64,000 nt of DNA from Archangiaceae bacterium (GTDB lineage: Bacteria > Myxococcota > Myxococcia > Myxococcales > Myxococcaceae), in NCBI GenBank assembly GCA_016714225.1, contig JADJNS010000019.1, positions 248,001 through 312,000 of the forward strand, in the 5' to 3' direction. How positions within the stretch are numbered: position 1 is the stretch's first letter; each line of letters starts with the position of its first letter. The notes under the pieces were generated by a model. It had not been told where the DNA came from, did not search any database, and worked only from the letters and a program-made list of their open reading frames with translations. Positions 34,498 through 42,610 of the stretch are shown here, piece after piece. The translations under genes were made by a program, and so were the position numbers.

Positions 34498-36546
34498 ATG
34501 GCCGTTCGCCCGCTCATTCCCGCCCCGCCGCTGCCGACCGACGCCGCCGCGCGGAGCCGGGTGTTCCACAGCCGCGACGGCAGCGTTCGCGCGGCGGTGG
34601 CCTCGAAAGACCTCTGGGTCTCGCCCGAGCTGCACTTCGTGCTGCAGAGCCCCAAGCTCGCCGAGGTGCTCACCGGCAGGGCCGACAAGGTCGACCTGCA
34701 GCTGCCCCAGTGGATGACCCAGCGCGAGCGCCAGATGGTGGCGGCGAAGCTCGAGCTGGTGGTGAGCCGCACGCGCCTGCTCACCAGCCAGACCCTCTCG
34801 CTCACCTTCGACCCGGCCGACCCCCAGAAGCTCTCACTCACCAACGAGAGCGCGAAGTCGCAGCTCAGCCAGCTGCGACAGCAGCTGGGCGCCGACGCCT
34901 TCCACGCCGCGGTGCCGCCCCTCGACCTGCGCGGCCCCACCGAGGCCGGCCGGGCGGGCGGCACCCAGACCCGGGTGCTCGCGACCATCTCGTACTGTGC
35001 GTCGAGCGAGCAGGTCGACCGCTTCGTCGAGTCGCTGCAGCGCAACGAGCTGAGCTTCGTGCAGTACGGCCACACCGGCCCCGAGGCGGGAATGACCGTG
35101 GTCATCTCCGATGACTCGCCCGAGCCCTTCGCCAGCGAGCTGCGCGCCAAGGTGACCGCGCTCGCCGCGCAGAGCCCTTCGGGGGCCCGCTACGTGGTGC
35201 ATGGCGACGCCGAGAAGCGCGAGCGCTTCGAAGCCCTGTGGCAGCGCGTCGCGGCCTCGCCCAAGCTCGGCGCGCTGGTCGACGCCGGGCTGGTCGCGTC
35301 GCCCGAGCGCGCGCGGGCGCTGCTCGAGCAGCAGCTGAGCGCCAGGGCCGGCGCGGGCACCGGGCCCAACCGCAACAGCTCGGTGCTCGCCGGGTTGGAA
35401 ACTGCCGACGCGCTCGGCGACGCCGGGGCGCGGGGCCGTGTATTCCAGATGGACCACGACATGACCCTCGAGGCCTTGTTCGAGGGCGCGCAGCAGGCGC
35501 TGCGACGCGCGGGGGTCAACTCGACCGGTGACCGCGCCCCCGTGACGGGCCTGCGTCAGCCACCGCCGGTGACGCTGCCCGTCGACACGCTGGGGGTCAT
35601 CGACGCCTCCGAGCGGCAGCCCGGGGCGATGACGCCGGCCGACTTCACCGGCGGTGGCGACCGGTCCATCAGAGACATCGTCACCGCGATTCCCGCGCTC
35701 GATCAGGCCTCGTTCTTCGGCCGGGGCAGCGAGATCGAGAACTGGTTCGACGCGCCGGGCGCGCTCAGCATGCTCCACCACCGTCCTCCGCTTGCCTCCG
35801 ACATGCCGCGGTCTGCCGTGCTGATGAAAGACTTCGCCGCGCCGTGGAGCACCTCGGGCCGCAACCAGGACCTGATGTTTCAGTACTTCAACCCCCGCGG
35901 AGGGCTGAAGGCCGCCACCTACGTGCTGCACCGTGACGTGGCGGGTGCCAAGTGGGGCGGTCGGGCCCGACTTCTCCATGACGACCTGCGCTCCAACGCC
36001 GCCATCGCGTTGTTGCACGACCTCAGGGCCCGAGCGCGCACGCCGTGGGGTGAGAGCGACAAGGTCGACCTCGATGCGGTGGGCCGAGAGATGCTGAAGC
36101 AGCTCTCGACCGCTGACGTGCCGGCGAGCGTCGAAGGCAGCGTGCGCGAGGCCATCGCGACCGCCGAGCAGTTCGTCACGCGCGCAGGGCGGGCGCTCGA
36201 CTCGCTCGGCCAGCTGCAACGAGACCTCGAGTCGAAAGAGCCGGGCCGGGCCGCCGGCGCCGCCGCGTCATGGCTCTACGGCAGAGCGCTCGAGCGGTGC
36301 TCCCGCACGAAGCGCGAGCGGGCCGAGAGCGCCGAAGGGCAGTCGGCGGCGCACGCGCGGGTGGGCGAGGCCATCGCCCTGCTCGAGGCCGAGCGCCTCG
36401 AGATGACCGCGCGCTTCAGCCTCGGTGCTCCGCGCGACGCCCTGGTGAAAGAGGTCGTCGACTCGGCCCGGCAAGAAGCCAGCGCCCTCGCGGTGAGCTG
36501 GGTCTTCGTCGAAGAGATTCGCGGTCGCCCGCCGGCGGCTCGCTGA
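34498..36546 (+). CDS. hypothetical protein, 682 aa
   Basis: Large soluble protein starting MAVRPLIPAPPLPTDAA at ATG 34498, with no signal peptide or membrane segment. The composition is balanced and the wobble GC high, so it is a real gene. Residues 1-130 include LWVSPELHFVLQSPKLAEVL. A middle part (SYCASSEQVDRFVESLQRNE, VQYGHTGPEAGMTVVISDDS) looks like an alpha/beta domain. The last 150 residues are charged and helical, possibly coiled-coil (AGRALDSLGQLQRDLESKE). I do not recognise a family. Neighbouring genes on the same strand do not suggest a role. Confidence 0.72.
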   Translation: MAVRPLIPAPPLPTDAAARSRVFHSRDGSVRAAVASKDLWVSPELHFVLQSPKLAEVLTGRADKVDLQLPQWMTQRERQMVAAKLELVVSRTRLLTSQTLSLTFDPADPQKLSLTNESAKSQLSQLRQQLGADAFHAAVPPLDLRGPTEAGRAGGTQTRVLATISYCASSEQVDRFVESLQRNELSFVQYGHTGPEAGMTVVISDDSPEPFASELRAKVTALAAQSPSGARYVVHGDAEKRERFEALWQRVAASPKLGALVDAGLVASPERARALLEQQLSARAGAGTGPNRNSSVLAGLETADALGDAGARGRVFQMDHDMTLEALFEGAQQALRRAGVNSTGDRAPVTGLRQPPPVTLPVDTLGVIDASERQPGAMTPADFTGGGDRSIRDIVTAIPALDQASFFGRGSEIENWFDAPGALSMLHHRPPLASDMPRSAVLMKDFAAPWSTSGRNQDLMFQYFNPRGGLKAATYVLHRDVAGAKWGGRARLLHDDLRSNAAIALLHDLRARARTPWGESDKVDLDAVGREMLKQLSTADVPASVEGSVREAIATAEQFVTRAGRALDSLGQLQRDLESKEPGRAAGAAASWLYGRALERCSRTKRERAESAEGQSAAHARVGEAIALLEAERLEMTARFSLGAPRDALVKEVVDSARQEASALAVSWVFVEEIRGRPPAAR

Positions 36547-36635
36547 GGCCGGCCCGCCCCCGCTACACGTCCACGTCAGCAGTGCCCGTGCCTGAACTTC
36601 TTGAGCGCGCGCCGGCGGGGTGCTGTCGTCTCGGG

Positions 36636-36887
36636 GTGGACCCACTCCCCACGTTTCTCGGCGTCATCTCGCTGCTCGGGGTCACCCTGGTGGTCTTCGC
36701 CCGGCGTCTGTCGCTCGCCTACAACGGGTGGACGGCGAGGGCCCGGCAGCGGAACCCGAGGCTGGGCGCGGTGCCGACCAGCGCGGCGCGCGAGCGCAAC
36801 CTCGAGCTGGTGAGCTGGATCTTCCGACTGGGCGGAGCGTTCAAAAGCCGCCTGCCCATCTTCACCTGGTGGCGCGTGCGCGGCTGA
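36636..36887 (+). CDS. small single-span membrane protein, 83 aa
   Basis: From GTG 36636 the product begins MDPLPTFLGVISLLGVTLVV, a likely N-terminal membrane helix, followed by a basic cytoplasmic segment (RQRNPRLGAVPTSAARERN) and LELVSWIFRLGGAFKSRL. Another start further upstream in the same frame is possible. It lies between the large unknown gene and the PAS kinase, which starts 30 bp later. No family recognised; it may be a small accessory of the kinase, but that is only positional. Confidence 0.4.
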   Translation: MDPLPTFLGVISLLGVTLVVFARRLSLAYNGWTARARQRNPRLGAVPTSAARERNLELVSWIFRLGGAFKSRLPIFTWWRVRG

Positions 36888-36916
36888 TTCGTCGTAACTT
36901 GCCGGCTCTTCTCGAC

Positions 36917-38944
36917 GTGTCTCTCCCCGAACGCTCCTGGCTCGAGCACCTGCCGCTGCCGGCGGTCATCATTCGCGCGCAGCGGTTCGTCTACGCCAAC
37001 CGCGCCTTTCTCGAGCTGCTGCAGCTCACCACCGAAGAGGCGGTCGGCATGCGCTTCGACGAGCGCGTGGCGCGCGAAGACCTGCAGCGGGTGCGCGAGC
37101 GTCACGCCGAGCGCCTGACGGGCGGCTCACCCCCCGACGCCTACGAGCTCGAGGTGGTGCGCACCGACGGCACGCGGCTGCACGTCGAAATCTTCGTCAG
37201 CCAGCTCGGCGAAGAGACCCTCTTTCAGCTCCGCGACATCACCGACCGGCAGCGCCGGCTCGAGCACCTGGCTGCGCTCGGCCGGTTGGGCACCAGCATT
37301 CAGGGGCAGCTCGACGAGGCGCAGGTCTTTCTCGCGTTGCAAGAAGGCGTCGAGCCCATCGGCGCCACCGCCATACGCTTGAGGCTCGAGGGAGATCGGG
37401 TCATCGCGCACTCGGCGCAGGGTGAGCGCCTGTTCGAGACCAGGCGCGGCGAGAGCCCGAACCTGACCCGCGCGTGGGAGCACGGCTTCGCCTTCATCGA
37501 CGACCTGAAGGCCGCCGCCGTGCAGTGGCCGGACGCGGAGATACGCGAGCGCGTCCAGCGGTATCTCGAAGCGAACCCTCGCATGAGCGCGGCGCTGGTC
37601 AGGCTCGAAGCCCCCATGCAGCCGCGCGAGCTGTTGATGCTGATGGCGCCCTGGCTTCGACCGGTCGACGAGGTGACGCTGCGGCTGTTCGGCTCGCAGG
37701 TCGCCGCGGCGATCAACGCCTCGCGGGTGGTGAGCGACCTGGCCCAGCGCAACGCCCAGCTCGACGCGCTGCAGCGCGTCGCCGCCGCCGCCGGTGGTGC
37801 CGGCTCGCTGCCCGAGCTGTTCGAGCGCGCGGGAAGAGAGGCGGCCCAGGTGCTGCGCTGCTCGCACGTCGCCATCTACCTGCTCGAGCGCGAAGGCACC
37901 GAGGCGGTGCTGGTCTACTCGTATGGAGGCAGCGACGAAGCGAACCGGCTCTACACCCGCGTGCCGATGGCCGGCACCCGCCTGCAGAAGGTGGTCGATG
38001 CGGCCGCCCCGCGCCGGTGGACCACCGCCGACTACCCTGCTCCGCTGCGCGAGGTGCTCGAGCGCATGGGCCAGCGGGCCATCGCCTCGGTGCCGATGCT
38101 CAGCCGCTCGCGGTCGTTGGGCATCATCAACGTCGCCTGGAGGGAAGAGCGCGCCACCACCGACGACGAGCTCTCGATGATGATGGGCCTGGGGGTGCAC
38201 CTCGCGTCGGCCGTCGAGAGCAATCGCCTCATCGACGACCTGCGCCGCAGCTACGAAGAGCTGTCGCACGCGCAGGGCCAGCTGATTCGCCGCGAGCGGC
38301 TGGCTGCGCTGGGCGAGATGGCGGCGGCGGTGGCGCACGAGGTGCGCAACCCCCTCGCCGTGGTGTTCAACGCGCTGAGCACCCTGCGCAAAGAAGCGCC
38401 CCACGCGCCGCTGCTCGACATCATCAGCGAAGAGTCCGAGCGCATCGACCACCTGGTCGGAGACCTGCTCGACTTCGCCAGGCCGATGACGCCGGTGCTC
38501 ACCTCGGAGGTCAGCCTCGCCACCCTGGTCGACGACGCGGTGCGCTCGGTGCTGGGGACCACCGACGGCCGGGTGGGCTTCGAGCTGCTCGACGAGGGCG
38601 CCCCCGACCCGGTGGCGATGGACACCCGGCCCATGCGGCAGGTGTTCATCAACCTCACCACCAACGCCGTGCAGGCGATGCCCGAGGGAGGGCGACTCAC
38701 CGTGACGCTGGGCTCCGCACCGGGCAACCCCCGCCGCGCCCGGGTTCGCTTTCACGACACCGGTCGGGGCATCGCCGGCGAGGTGCTGCCGCGCATCTTC
38801 GAGCCGTTCTTCACCACCCGCGCCCGCGGCACCGGCCTGGGCCTCGCGCTGGTGAAGCGCATCATCGAGAGCCACCGCGGCACGGTGACCGCCGAGAGCC
38901 GCCCCGGCTCGACCACCCTCGAGCTCGAGTGGCCGGCGAGCTGA
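36917..38944 (+). CDS. PAS-GAF sensor histidine kinase
   Basis: A 675-aa soluble kinase from GTG 36917. A PAS domain (10-120; RAQRFVYANRAFLELLQLTT, ending in LFQLRDITDRQ), a linker region, a GAF domain (about 285-430; LFERAGREAAQVLRCSHVAI, RAIASVPMLSRSRSLGIINV), then a HisKA domain with phosphoacceptor His at about 473 (VAHEVRNPLAVVFNAL) and a HATPase domain (NLTTNAVQAMPEGG, DTGRGIAGEVLPRIF, GTGLGLALVKRI). No receiver or partner regulator is adjacent, so it is an orphan kinase whose target is elsewhere. Codons upstream of 36917 in this frame lack protein character. Confidence 0.9.
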   Translation: MSLPERSWLEHLPLPAVIIRAQRFVYANRAFLELLQLTTEEAVGMRFDERVAREDLQRVRERHAERLTGGSPPDAYELEVVRTDGTRLHVEIFVSQLGEETLFQLRDITDRQRRLEHLAALGRLGTSIQGQLDEAQVFLALQEGVEPIGATAIRLRLEGDRVIAHSAQGERLFETRRGESPNLTRAWEHGFAFIDDLKAAAVQWPDAEIRERVQRYLEANPRMSAALVRLEAPMQPRELLMLMAPWLRPVDEVTLRLFGSQVAAAINASRVVSDLAQRNAQLDALQRVAAAAGGAGSLPELFERAGREAAQVLRCSHVAIYLLEREGTEAVLVYSYGGSDEANRLYTRVPMAGTRLQKVVDAAAPRRWTTADYPAPLREVLERMGQRAIASVPMLSRSRSLGIINVAWREERATTDDELSMMMGLGVHLASAVESNRLIDDLRRSYEELSHAQGQLIRRERLAALGEMAAAVAHEVRNPLAVVFNALSTLRKEAPHAPLLDIISEESERIDHLVGDLLDFARPMTPVLTSEVSLATLVDDAVRSVLGTTDGRVGFELLDEGAPDPVAMDTRPMRQVFINLTTNAVQAMPEGGRLTVTLGSAPGNPRRARVRFHDTGRGIAGEVLPRIFEPFFTTRARGTGLGLALVKRIIESHRGTVTAESRPGSTTLELEWPAS

Positions 38945-39062
38945 GGGCCGTCGTCGACTGCCAGGGAGTCCCCGAGGGGCGGCATCGTCCAAGCTCCGGA
39001 CTGCGAATTCGACGCACAGTCGAAGCCCTCAATTTTCGGGTCAATCTGGCGAAAACGTCTGC

Positions 39063-39830
39063 ATGACGAACGTGAACGCCGCCGGCAGGCCGCTGTGGAC
39101 CCCTCGACGGTACGACACGGTCGAAGAGGTCGCGGCCAACATGAAGCGGGCGGACAAAATCGGCACCCGCGTCGAGAAAGACCTCTTCGAGGCATTCGGC
39201 CTCGAGGTCCACACCCACCGCACGTTTCTCGACCAGCCCACCGCCAAGACGCGGGGTGACGGAGAGATTCTCTTCGAGGCGAGTGTGCCTCCGCGCGCCC
39301 TGGTCGGGCTGCTGTACCACGAGGCGGGGCACACGATGTTCAACGAGCGGCTCGACCCGCGAACCCCCCGAGCGGTCGAGTTCGAGGCCGATGTCTTCGC
39401 GGGCATCGCCGCCGAGAGAACCCAGCGGAGCGCTGAGCCCTTTCTCAACTGGATGAAGAAGGTCTCTGACCCGACCAACCCCTACTACCCGACCCCCGAG
39501 ACCCGCGTCTGGGCGGTGCACCAGGGCCAGGAGCTCGAGAAGGCGATGCGGAGCGTCGCGGCGACCGAGGCGTCGGTGAAAGAGGTCAAGAGCGCCCTCC
39601 GCACCACCCGCGATGAGACCAAGCGCGCCGACCTCGAGGCCCGCCTGAAGACGCTGCTCACGAGCCTCGGCCAAGACGTGGGCGCGATGAAAGAGGCGGC
39701 GAAGGCCATCGAAGACACCGACCGCAAGCTCGGGGGCCAGCCGGGGTTCGGCGGCTACCTGACCGAGGCCCGGAGCGCCGAGCAGCGGTACCACCGCCTC
39801 GAGGCCTACGTGGCGTCGCTCGGGCGCTAG
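39063..39830 (+). CDS. putative HEAGH metalloprotein, 255 aa
   Basis: A protein with no signal peptide. Residues 81-110 contain VGLLYHEAGHTMFNE and VEFEADVFAGIAAER: an HExxH zinc motif (86-90) followed 16 residues later by an E-x-E-A-D helix, the arrangement of the third ligand in gluzincin-type peptidases such as M48. The C-terminal 100 residues are an alpha-helical, charged coiled-coil (SVKEVKSALRTTRDETKRAD). A cytoplasmic peptidase is the simplest reading, but the family is not one I can name, and activity is inferred only from the motif. Confidence 0.75.
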   Translation: MTNVNAAGRPLWTPRRYDTVEEVAANMKRADKIGTRVEKDLFEAFGLEVHTHRTFLDQPTAKTRGDGEILFEASVPPRALVGLLYHEAGHTMFNERLDPRTPRAVEFEADVFAGIAAERTQRSAEPFLNWMKKVSDPTNPYYPTPETRVWAVHQGQELEKAMRSVAATEASVKEVKSALRTTRDETKRADLEARLKTLLTSLGQDVGAMKEAAKAIEDTDRKLGGQPGFGGYLTEARSAEQRYHRLEAYVASLGR

Positions 39831-39908
39831 CGCCCCGGGCCGGCGCGGAAACACAGTGTTTCAACCGGGCGCGAGACGCGAGGCAGGCTCGAGCGTCATA
39901 GGTGCATC

Positions 39909-40784
39909 ATGAACCGAAGCATCGAGACGATTCACACTGCGCACCACCAACGCGAAGGCGGGGGCTTCATCGTGCGCCGGCCCTTTCCTTCAGGCCAGGT
40001 CGAGGCCATCGACCCGTTCTTGCTGCTCGACGAGATGGGCCCCATCGACTACCGGCCGGGCGAGGCGGTGGGCGCGCCCGACCACCCGCACCGCGGCTTC
40101 GAGACGGTGACGTACGTGCTCGAGGGCGAGATGGAGCACGAAGACTCGGCGGGGCACCGCGGAGCGCTGCGCGGCGGAGACGTGCAGTGGATGACCGCGG
40201 GCGCGGGCATCGTGCACTCGGAAGAACCGTCGCGGGCGCTGCGCGAGCGAGGTGGGCGGGTGCACGGGTTTCAAATCTGGGTGAACCTGCCGGCGGCGCT
40301 GAAGATGACGCGGCCCCGGTACCAAGAGGTGCCGGCGGCGAAGATTCCGCACGCGAAGAGCGCCGACGGCCTGGCCGAGGTGCGGGTCATCGCCGGCGCC
40401 GCGCTCGGAGCCCGCGCGGTCATCGATACCCATACGCCCATCGTCTACCAAGACTGGTCGCTGCAGCCGGGAGCGTCGGTGGTGCTGCCGCTCGCCGCAG
40501 AGCTGCGCGCGATGGTCTACGTCTTCGACGGCGGCGCGAAGGTGGCCGGCGCGAAGGTCACGAGCGGTCAGCTGGCGGTGCTCGGCGCCGGTGATGCGCT
40601 TGTGCTCGAAGGGGCCGAGGGGCCCGGCCGGCTGCTGGTGATGGCGGGGGCTCCGCTGCGCGAGCCGATCGCCCGGTACGGGCCGTTCGTGATGAACACC
40701 CGGGCCCAGCTGGAAGAGGCGTTCGCCGACTACCAGAGCGGCAAGCTGGGGGCGATTACCCGCACTGCGCAGGTCGTCTCTTAG
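39909..40784 (+). CDS. pirin-family cupin protein
   Basis: A 291-aa bicupin. The pirin metal site is complete: His59 and His61 in APDHPHRGFETV, His103 and Glu105 in GAGIVHSEEPS. The motif GFIVRRPFPSGQVEAIDPFL and the C-terminal half (GAPLREPIARYGPFVMNTRA) match the family. Bacterial pirins include quercetin 2,3-dioxygenases and regulators of pyruvate metabolism; the function here cannot be chosen. The ATG at 39909 is unambiguous. A cluster of palindromes follows its stop. Confidence 0.93.
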   Translation: MNRSIETIHTAHHQREGGGFIVRRPFPSGQVEAIDPFLLLDEMGPIDYRPGEAVGAPDHPHRGFETVTYVLEGEMEHEDSAGHRGALRGGDVQWMTAGAGIVHSEEPSRALRERGGRVHGFQIWVNLPAALKMTRPRYQEVPAAKIPHAKSADGLAEVRVIAGAALGARAVIDTHTPIVYQDWSLQPGASVVLPLAAELRAMVYVFDGGAKVAGAKVTSGQLAVLGAGDALVLEGAEGPGRLLVMAGAPLREPIARYGPFVMNTRAQLEEAFADYQSGKLGAITRTAQVVS

Positions 40785-40800
40785 CCTTCGGCTGTGGGCG

Positions 40801-40819
40801 CATCGGTGGTCCACCGATG
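40801..40819. promoter_or_regulatory. perfect 9-bp inverted repeat
   Basis: CATCGGTGG, one base, CCACCGATG. It lies 16 bp after the pirin stop and about 90 bp before the His/Asp-rich lipoprotein start. It could be an operator of a dimeric regulator or part of a terminator; no T-run follows. Confidence 0.5.
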
Positions 40820-40835
40820 TCGCTTCGCGATGACA

Positions 40836-40849
40836 CCTCTGGCCAGAGG
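40836..40849. promoter_or_regulatory. perfect 14-bp palindrome
   Basis: CCTCTGGCCAGAGG, a symmetric site without spacer, 57 bp before the lipoprotein start. Together with the repeat at 40801-40819 it makes an operator-like cluster in a 122-bp intergenic space. Confidence 0.45.
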
Positions 40850-40906
40850 CGCCGCAATTCCCGAGCCACTTGGGCTGAGCAAGGAAAGTGCAGAGCACCC
40901 TGCACC

Positions 40907-41365
40907 ATGAAAAATGCCCTGCTCCTGACTTCGCTGTTCCTGGTGGCCGCCTGCCTCGGCCCCTCGTCCGACCCGACCGCCACCGGCCAGCTGGGCGGCA
41001 GCCTGCAGCTGGGAGACGCCTGCACTCCCGGGACGGTGTGCGGCCCCGGCCTCGCCTGCCTTCAGGGCTCGTGTCAGGCGAGCACCACCCCCGGCGCTCC
41101 GAGCGGCCACGACGACGACGACGATGCCGATGGCGGTCACGACGGGCACCACGGAGGCGACGATGCCGACGAGGCCGATGGCGGTCACGGCGGTCACCAC
41201 GGCAGCGACCACGACGGTCACCACGACGGCGGCGTCGATGATGACGACGACGACGAGCACGAAGACGGCGGAGACGACCACGCCGGCAGCGGCACCGCCT
41301 GCACGACCGCCGCTGACTGCCTCACCGGCGAGCGCTGCCACCACAACCGCTGCGAAATCGACTGA
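40907..41365 (+). CDS. His/Asp-rich lipoprotein, 152 aa
   Basis: MKNALLLTSLFLVAAC is a lipoprotein signal peptide. After a Cys module (CTPGTVCGPGLACLQGSC) a central stretch of about 60 residues is almost only His, Asp, Gly and Glu (GHDDDDDADGGHDGHHGGDD, HHDGGVDDDDDDEHEDGG). It ends with a second Cys module (CTTAADCLTGERCHHNRC). The acidic/His-rich tract should bind divalent metal ions (Zn, Ni, Cu or Ca), so this may be a surface metal buffer. The frame runs upstream to 40817, but ATG 40907 directly starts the signal peptide. Confidence 0.82.
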   Translation: MKNALLLTSLFLVAACLGPSSDPTATGQLGGSLQLGDACTPGTVCGPGLACLQGSCQASTTPGAPSGHDDDDDADGGHDGHHGGDDADEADGGHGGHHGSDHDGHHDGGVDDDDDDEHEDGGDDHAGSGTACTTAADCLTGERCHHNRCEID

Positions 41366-41536
41366 GTAGGGTCGGCACGAGACGCTGCCGGGATTCAAGA
41401 ACACGGTGCCGGGTCAGTACCCAGCGGTGGGCACGTACACCTGCTCGGCCGGCACCGCCGAGGTGATTCAGTCGACCTCGACGGGCCACACTCAGAGAGC
41501 CCTCGAATCGATACACGAGCGCGCTGCGTCGAGTCG

Positions 41537-42610
41537 TCAGAAGTGCGCCTCGACGCCGATGCCTCCCAGCAGCGCGAGCACCACCGACGGAGCGCCGGCG
41601 TAGGCCTCGGCGGCGACGAGCGCGCGCACTCCGAAGATGGAGCTCAACAAGAACTCGTACGTGGCCACCACCCCGCCCCCTCCCAGCCGCGCACCGGGGA
41701 AGTAGACGCCCCGCGCCCCCAGGGCGACGCGGTTGCGCGCCGCCAGCAGCGCGATGGTGACGCTCACCCGGCCGCCCGGCGAGGGGCTCACCACCACCCC
41801 CGCCCCGAGGTCGAGCCGCGCCACGCGCAAGGTGAGGTCGACCTCTCCGCCGAACGAGGCCCGGTACCCCGGGTCGGCCCGCGGCTGGTACCCACCCACC
41901 GCGGTCACCGCGATGCCGAACTTCACCTTCGCCGGAGGCACCGCCGCCGCCGGCTCTTCGCGCGGCCGGGCCAGCCACCGCTCGCGCTCGGGCCCGCTCA
42001 GCCCGTTCGCCGCTGCGTCGACCGTCTCGTTCGTCGCCCGCCACACCAGGCTCAAGAGCAACCCCACGTCGGTCGTCTGCAGCGCCGAGCGCCCCACCAC
42101 CACCGAGCGCCGCGAGTCGAGCAGCCGCACCGTCACCAGGTAGTTGTCGCCCACCTTTCCCACCGCGCCCTGCAAGAGGTACTGCGCCCCCAGCGCGTCC
42201 GAGATTTCGGCCAGGCAGCTGTCTTCTCCGCAGCCCATCAGCTGCCGCTGCCGCTCGACGCCCAGGAGCGTCGCCACCTCGCTCGCCGAGATGACCTTGA
42301 ACAACCCGCTCTGCGCGATCGCCGACACCAGCATCTCGGTGAACGCCGAGCCGTCGAGCTTCTCGCTCGGCACCGTCACCGCGACCTCGAGCGCCGCCAG
42401 CGACGGCGGCCCCTGCGGCTGCGGCGCGGTCACCACCACCGGCGCTGCCGGCGCGGGCGCGGTCGGCTCGGGCTCGACCACCGTCGCCGGAGCGGGCGCC
42501 GGAGCCTCGACCGCCGCCGCCGGCGCTGCCGCCTTGCCCTTCTTCTTCGGCGCCGGCTTCGCCCACGCGGTCGCCGCGACCAGCACCACCGCCAGCGCCA
42601 CCTGTGCCAC
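41537..42610 (-). CDS. secreted CsgG/TolB-like protein, possibly fused to the upstream gene
   Basis: GTG 42610 gives MAQVALAVVLVAATAWAKPA, a signal peptide, then a Pro/Ala/Lys-rich spacer. Residues 110-230 contain LEVAVTVPSEKLDGSAFTEM, FKVISASEVATLLGVERQRQ, a Cys pair (GCGEDSC) and LGAQYLLQGAVGKVGDNYLV, resembling TolB/CsgG N-terminal domains. The C-terminal part is beta-rich and Gly-rich with a final FHAEV-type beta-strand pattern, possibly an outer-membrane barrel. The gene at 63376 encodes a paralogue with the same N-terminal order. The reading frame continues upstream into the MYXO-CTERM of the giant protein with no stop, so translation may produce a fusion or a stop may be missing. Confidence 0.7.
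   Translation of the reverse strand: MAQVALAVVLVAATAWAKPAPKKKGKAAAPAAAVEAPAPAPATVVEPEPTAPAPAAPVVVTAPQPQGPPSLAALEVAVTVPSEKLDGSAFTEMLVSAIAQSGLFKVISASEVATLLGVERQRQLMGCGEDSCLAEISDALGAQYLLQGAVGKVGDNYLVTVRLLDSRRSVVVGRSALQTTDVGLLLSLVWRATNETVDAAANGLSGPERERWLARPREEPAAAVPPAKVKFGIAVTAVGGYQPRADPGYRASFGGEVDLTLRVARLDLGAGVVVSPSPGGRVSVTIALLAARNRVALGARGVYFPGARLGGGGVVATYEFLLSSIFGVRALVAAEAYAGAPSVVLALLGGIGVEAHF

Noticed and set aside
41381..41500. Protein-like plus-strand stretch (LPGFKNTVPGQYPAVGTYTC) after the His/Asp-rich lipoprotein.
   Set aside because: Only about 40 codons, no start codon with a ribosome-binding site and it runs into the end of the opposite-strand gene; at best a gene scrap, not supportable as a gene.
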